From contig NZ_CP045702.1 in NCBI RefSeq assembly GCF_014216315.1, positions 4,650,001-4,714,000 on the forward strand: 64,000 nt of DNA, given 5' to 3'. A model generated the notes under the pieces. It was not told the origin of the DNA. It was given only the letters and a program-made list of their open reading frames with translations, and made no database searches. The position numbers were made by a program, and so were the translations under genes. This DNA comes from Streptomyces finlayi. Lineage in GTDB: Bacteria; Actinomycetota; Actinomycetes; Streptomycetales; Streptomycetaceae. How positions within the stretch are numbered: position 1 is the stretch's first letter; every line of letters starts with the position of its first letter. Shown piece by piece: positions 63,315-64,000 of the stretch.

Positions 63315-64000
63315 ATGCTGATTTCCAGCAAGGCCAAGCACCGCCGCCCGTCCAGGGCCGTCCGTGTCGCCACGCTCGCCGGTGTCGCCGGCGCCGCGGT
63401 CGCCATGCCGCTGATGGGTGCGACCAGCGCCTCCGCCGCCTCCGTCTCCACGTGGGACGCCGTCGCCCAGTGCGAGTCCGGTGGCAACTGGTCCATCAAC
63501 ACCGGCAACGGCTACTACGGCGGTCTGCAGTTCTCGCAGTCCAGCTGGGCCGCCGCCGGCGGTACGCAGTACGCCCCCCGCGCCGACCTCGCCAGCAAGT
63601 CGCAGCAGATCGCCACCGCGGAGAAGCTTCTCGACATGCAGGGCCCGGGCGCCTGGGCCTGTGCCGGCGCCGGCAACCTGACCAACGACGGCGTGGACCC
63701 GGGTGTCGACACCGGCTCCACGCAGGAGAGCGGCGACGAGCGGGAGCCGCAGCAGCAGGCCCAGCCGGAGCGCCAGGCCGAGCAGCCCACCACGCGCAGC
63801 GAGCAGCGCACCGCGCCGAAGACCGAGGCGCCCAGGACGGTCACCACCCCGACCGGCGAGAAGGTCGAGAAGGGTGACGGCGAGTACAAGGTGAAGGCCG
63901 GCGACACTCTCAGCAAGATCGCCGCGAAGCGCGACGTCAAGGGCGGCTGGGAGAAGCTCTTCGACCTGAACGACGACATCGTCAAGGACGCCGACCTGAT
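63315..64000 (+). CDS. rpfA: Resuscitation-promoting factor RpfA (cut by the window end)
   Basis: The first 228 codons are present. Signal peptide up to ATSASAAS, Rpf domain TWDAVAQCESGGNW (catalytic Glu) with GNGYYGGLQFSQSSWAAAGG, then a Gln/Glu/Pro/Arg-rich linker and the beginning of a LysM domain (YKVKAGDTLSKIAAKRDVKG). ATG follows GAGGAG. It differs from its neighbour mainly in the linker. Muralytic enzyme in germination and growth; controlled by the riboswitch upstream. Confidence 0.93.
   Translation, partial: MLISSKAKHRRPSRAVRVATLAGVAGAAVAMPLMGATSASAASVSTWDAVAQCESGGNWSINTGNGYYGGLQFSQSSWAAAGGTQYAPRADLASKSQQIATAEKLLDMQGPGAWACAGAGNLTNDGVDPGVDTGSTQESGDEREPQQQAQPERQAEQPTTRSEQRTAPKTEAPRTVTTPTGEKVEKGDGEYKVKAGDTLSKIAAKRDVKGGWEKLFDLNDDIVKDADL

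Overview
The window is chromosomal DNA of a Streptomyces or a close relative. GC content and third-position GC are very high, GTG and even TTG starts are common, and neighbouring genes often overlap by four bases (GTGA or ATGA). The gene content and order recall the Streptomyces coelicolor core region between a penicillin-binding protein and rpfA (about SCO3157 down to SCO3097). Familiar anchors are rpfB, galTEK, tamR, ppc, prs-glmU, a CYP107U-like P450 and the rpfC/rpfA pair. This synteny is recalled from knowledge, not computed.

Layout. 0-9.3 kb: penicillin-binding protein and protein O-mannosyltransferase (minus strand), divergent from rsmI, then a zinc-ribbon protein, tatD, rpfB, rsmA and ispE. 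9.3-16.4 kb: a YefM antitoxin whose YoeB toxin is reduced to a stub, a lipoprotein, an ABC-F ATPase and two paralogous membrane-anchored beta-propeller proteins. 16.4-25 kb: two LuxR-type response regulators flanking galT-galE-galK, TamR beside a 21-codon stub of its expected target tam, and a desaturase with its TetR. 25-33 kb: ppc, then minus-strand housekeeping genes (pth, rplY, prs, glmU) and tRNA-Gln. 33-40 kb: a tandem-HTH/LAGLIDADG-like gene, a histidine kinase, and a four-gene group mixing toxin-type domains (YwqJ deaminase, WHH nuclease, a second deaminase) with SUKH and Imm35-like immunity domains. 40-48.4 kb: a coiled-coil protein, an IS1182-family insertion abutting a MarR remnant and an MFS pump, and a MacB/FtsX-type ABC exporter. 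48.7-60 kb: mfd, a TetR with its target, a secreted HNH nuclease, a lipoprotein and a DNA methylase truncated against each other, a Ser/Thr kinase operon, a SurA-like lipoprotein and mazG. 60-64 kb: a P450 and two resuscitation-promoting factors, the last preceded by a ydaO-type (c-di-AMP) riboswitch and cut by the window end.

Three themes stand out. First, gene decay: yoeB, tam, a MarR, a Sel1-like gene, a DNA methylase and a lipoprotein survive only as stubs, often with their regulator or operator intact. Second, mobile DNA using CTAG targets: a 1.7-kb IS and a 158-bp MITE-like element that added 54 in-frame codons to a response regulator. Third, the toxin/immunity-domain cluster at 35.2-40.0 kb, where effector-like and immunity-like domains are fused in single non-secreted proteins; this is the best candidate here for a poorly described system.
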